From contig JAISEW010000049.1 in the NCBI GenBank assembly GCA_031263945.1, forward strand, positions 1 to 23,810: DNA of 23,810 nt. The letters run 5' to 3'. Made by a program: the position numbers and the translations under genes. This document shows, piece after piece, positions 22,583-23,810 of the stretch (its first letter is position 1; each line of letters opens with the position of its first letter). A model generated the notes under the pieces. It had not been told where the DNA came from, ran no database searches, and saw nothing but the letters and a program-made list of their open reading frames with translations. The DNA is from Gracilibacteraceae bacterium (GTDB lineage: Bacteria; Bacillota; Desulfitobacteriia; Desulfitobacteriales; Syntrophobotulaceae).

Positions 22583-22690
22583 GTTATCAGCGACTAACGA
22601 CAAGGCGCGGACAATGAGGAATTTCAGGATCATCAACGAATGATAGTTAGCGTTACCTACTCCGGCCCCTCCGCCCCAAAGGGGAGTAGG
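22583..22690 (+). promoter_or_regulatory. Structured leader sharing blocks with the heme-operon leader
   Basis: It begins GTTATCAGCG (22583-22592), identical to 11778-11787, carries CTAACG (22594-22599) as at 11847-11852, and has ATAGTTAGC (22643-22651) as at 11857-11865. CTAAC can pair with GTTAG (22646-22650) around an ATCAT/ATGAT hairpin (22629-22633 with 22640-22644). CCTACTCC (22656-22663) pairs perfectly with GGAGTAGG (22683-22690) just downstream. It may be a related cis-acting RNA or a shared protein site. Confidence 0.4.
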
Positions 22691-22726
22691 GGCATCAGGA
22701 CGGAACGGAGGGCGACTCCCACGCCC

Positions 22727-23073
22727 TTCCGGCCTCCGTCCCGGAATCCAACTCCCTCCTCCCGTCACTCCGGCTCCATGCCGGAATCCATCCCCTCTCC
22801 TGCATTCCGGGCCTCGTCCCGGAATCCAACTCCCTCCTCCGTCATTCCGGCTTCATGCCGGAATCCATCTCCTCTCCTGCATTCCGGCCTCCGTCCCGGA
22901 ATCCAACTCCCCCCTCCTCCGTCATTCCGGCTTCATGCCGGAATCCATCTCCTTCTCCGTCCCAGAATCCAACTCCCCTCCTCCGTCATTCCGGCTTAAT
23001 GCCGGAATCCATCTCCTTCTCCGTCCCAGAATCCAACTCCCTCCCGTCATTCCGGGCTCCGTCCCGGAATCCA
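22727..23073. repeat. Tandem array of palindromic ATTCCGG...CCGGAAT hairpin repeats
   Basis: Two alternating palindrome types recur. Type A is ATTCCGGC-ttcat-GCCGGAAT (22844-22864, 22924-22944, 22988-23008; a variant at 22768-22787). Type B is ATTCCGG(G)-N6-8-(C)CCGGAAT (22804-22825, 22881-22902, 23049-23070; a partial at 22727-22746). Decayed B units lie near 22956-22970 and 23020-23034. Spacers are pyrimidine-rich (CTCCCTCCTCC) and conserved, so this is not a CRISPR array. The two units starting at 22924 and 22988 are nearly identical over 64 bp, indicating recent tandem duplication. All forward reading frames through it are repeat artefacts. Confidence 0.9.
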
Positions 23074-23103
23074 GTCCCCAAAGTCCAACGAAACCCAGCG
23101 CGA

Positions 23104-23137
23104 GTTATCACCCGGCGGCGGGGCCGCCCGTGATAAC
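23104..23137. repeat. Strong hairpin GTTATCAC...GTGATAAC with GC core
   Basis: GTTATCAC (23104-23111) pairs with GTGATAAC (23130-23137), and GGCGGC (23114-23119) pairs with GCCGCC (23123-23128), giving 14 bp with one small asymmetric bulge and a 3-nt loop. No T tract follows on either strand, so it is not a standard intrinsic terminator. Confidence 0.7.
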
Positions 23138-23154
23138 AAGGAAGGATGTTACGC

Positions 23155-23213
23155 ACCTGGCAGCCTGGAGCAATTTTAAACACAAGCACGCGTGCGCTCC
23201 GGGAGTTACAGGT
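23155..23213 (+). other. Nested three-helix hairpin in the untranslated region
   Basis: ACCTG/CAGGT (23155-23159 with 23209-23213) encloses CCTGGAGC/GCTCCGGG (23164-23171 with 23196-23203, one G-U pair). This in turn encloses an A-rich single strand and GCACG/CGTGC (23186-23195), which is self-complementary. Further stems follow: CAAGGCGG/CCGCCTTG (23287-23294 with 23310-23317) and GCTCA/TGAGC (23319-23323 with 23328-23332). If transcribed from 22546 this is a structured leader of the exported-protein gene. No known RNA family is recognised. Confidence 0.35.
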
Positions 23214-23385
23214 CGGCCGGCCGGAACACGCCGATGTGAGCATATAGCGTCCGCCGCGACATGCGGAAAGACGCGTCCCCCGCTGCCAAGGCGGCGCGGC
23301 GGCTGATCACCGCCTTGCGCTCATCCGTGAGCGGCGCGGGAAACCAAAGTTTTTCGGGAGATCCGAAAGAAAGGAAAAATTTACC

Positions 23386-23810
23386 GTGAAAACCAAAAAA
23401 CTCGTAACTTTGTTCGTCGCCGCGATCCTGGCCTTTGGCCTGATCGCCGCTCCCGTGTTCGCGTCGATTCCGGGCAACTATTTCTATGTGTATGATTCTG
23501 ACACAGAGGATTGGATTGAGGCGCCGATGGGGCAGGACACGGTCTACGGCTACAGCCTGGATCCGGTCACTGGGTACGTTACAGTCCTCTTCGGGATAGG
23601 CGAATACACGATCCCGGACACTCCAATTGTGCTTCTCGGCAAAATTGTCAGCGTCGTAATTGACGGTGAAGAAGCCTTGAATGCGGATGACACCATTGTA
23701 TTCCCCCCGACCGCTACCGACTATATTACGCTTGATGAACTGGGCATTGACATGACTTTCGCGGATTATCCGGACTGGAATGATCCAATAATCCATGTTC
23801 CGCTTTATGA
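23386..23810 (+). CDS. Exported protein of unknown function, 5' part only (runs off the right edge)
   Basis: The 141 visible codons begin with a clear signal peptide, MKTKKLVTLFVAAILAFGLIAAPVFA, cleaved after VFA (residue 26). The mature part is acidic and rich in Tyr, Asp and beta-prone residues (YFYVYDSDTEDWIEAP, YVTVLFGIGEYTIPD, GKIVSVVIDGEEALNADDTI). It resembles a surface beta-sandwich module, but I recognise no family. The GTG start is supported by AAAGGA at 23370-23375, 10 bp upstream. Codon use is visibly more AT-rich than in the heme operon. The 3' end and any anchor lie outside the window. Confidence 0.8.
   Translation, partial: MKTKKLVTLFVAAILAFGLIAAPVFASIPGNYFYVYDSDTEDWIEAPMGQDTVYGYSLDPVTGYVTVLFGIGEYTIPDTPIVLLGKIVSVVIDGEEALNADDTIVFPPTATDYITLDELGIDMTFADYPDWNDPIIHVPLY

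Noticed and set aside
22340..22768. Minus-strand gene of 142 codons in the intergenic region
   Set aside because: It runs through the promoter, leader and operator elements, lacks a ribosome binding site and has no recognisable domain.
22727..23073. CRISPR array
   Set aside because: The sequences between palindromes are conserved pyrimidine-rich spacers, the repeats vary in size and type, and no cas gene is nearby.
23104..23137. Rho-independent terminator
   Set aside because: A strong stem but no T tract on either strand.
22640..23306. Three overlapping plus-strand open frames with Pro/Ser/Arg repeats
   Set aside because: They read through the palindromic repeat array in all three frames, lack ribosome binding sites and give only repeat-derived peptides.

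Overview
The window is 23.8 kb of GC-rich DNA that reads like a Bacillota (Firmicutes) chromosome. A Clostridia-type Gram-positive cell fits best: a flotillin-like FloA with a short NfeD, HisZ, an Amidase_3 cell-wall hydrolase, strong AGGAGG-type ribosome binding sites with many GTG and TTG starts, and NEAT and Shp heme proteins that are normally displayed on single-membrane cells. The genus cannot be fixed from sequence alone.

Layout. (1) Positions 1-332, minus strand: the 5' part of an aldo/keto reductase, divergent from everything else and separated by a region with a perfect 13-bp inverted repeat. (2) 538-11527, plus strand: a tightly packed housekeeping cluster of nfeD, floA, a small membrane protein, hisZ, gpsA, a secreted N-acetylmuramoyl-L-alanine amidase, a bactofilin, a CydD/CydC ABC transporter pair and an RlmD-type 23S rRNA methyltransferase. 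(3) 11528-11959: a regulatory region with a palindrome, AT-rich inverted repeats, a sigma-A-like promoter and a leader of about 190 nt with riboswitch-like folding possibilities. (4) 11960-22294, plus strand: a heme-acquisition operon. It encodes a double-NEAT surface protein, an Shp-type surface heme protein, an IsdE/HtsA-like lipoprotein, a FecCD permease, an ABC ATPase, a DUF454 membrane protein, a second CydD/CydC-like ABC pair, and a regulator with two different helix-turn-helix domains. (5) 22295-23385: about 1.1 kb without a convincing gene, holding a candidate operator cluster, an extended -10 promoter, a leader sharing sequence blocks with the heme-operon leader, a tandem array of palindromic hairpins and two further strong hairpins. 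(6) 23386-23810: the start of an exported protein that runs off the right edge.

How the heme genes likely work together (inference): NEAT and Shp domains on membrane-anchored stalks take heme at the surface and pass it to the lipoprotein, which keeps the Met and His expected for heme ligation. The FecCD permease and ATPase then import it. The DUF454 protein and the second CydDC-like transporter, encoded with overlapping or near-overlapping ends, would handle heme, porphyrin or thiols at the membrane. The last gene encodes a plausible local regulator. Both heme proteins are anchored by a C-terminal membrane helix and not by an LPXTG sortase signal.

The most unusual items are the second CydDC pair with DUF454 inside a heme-uptake operon, the leader with mutually exclusive hairpins in front of that operon, the leader blocks shared with the promoter at 22546, and the palindromic hairpin array, of which a single half copy also sits directly behind rlmD.
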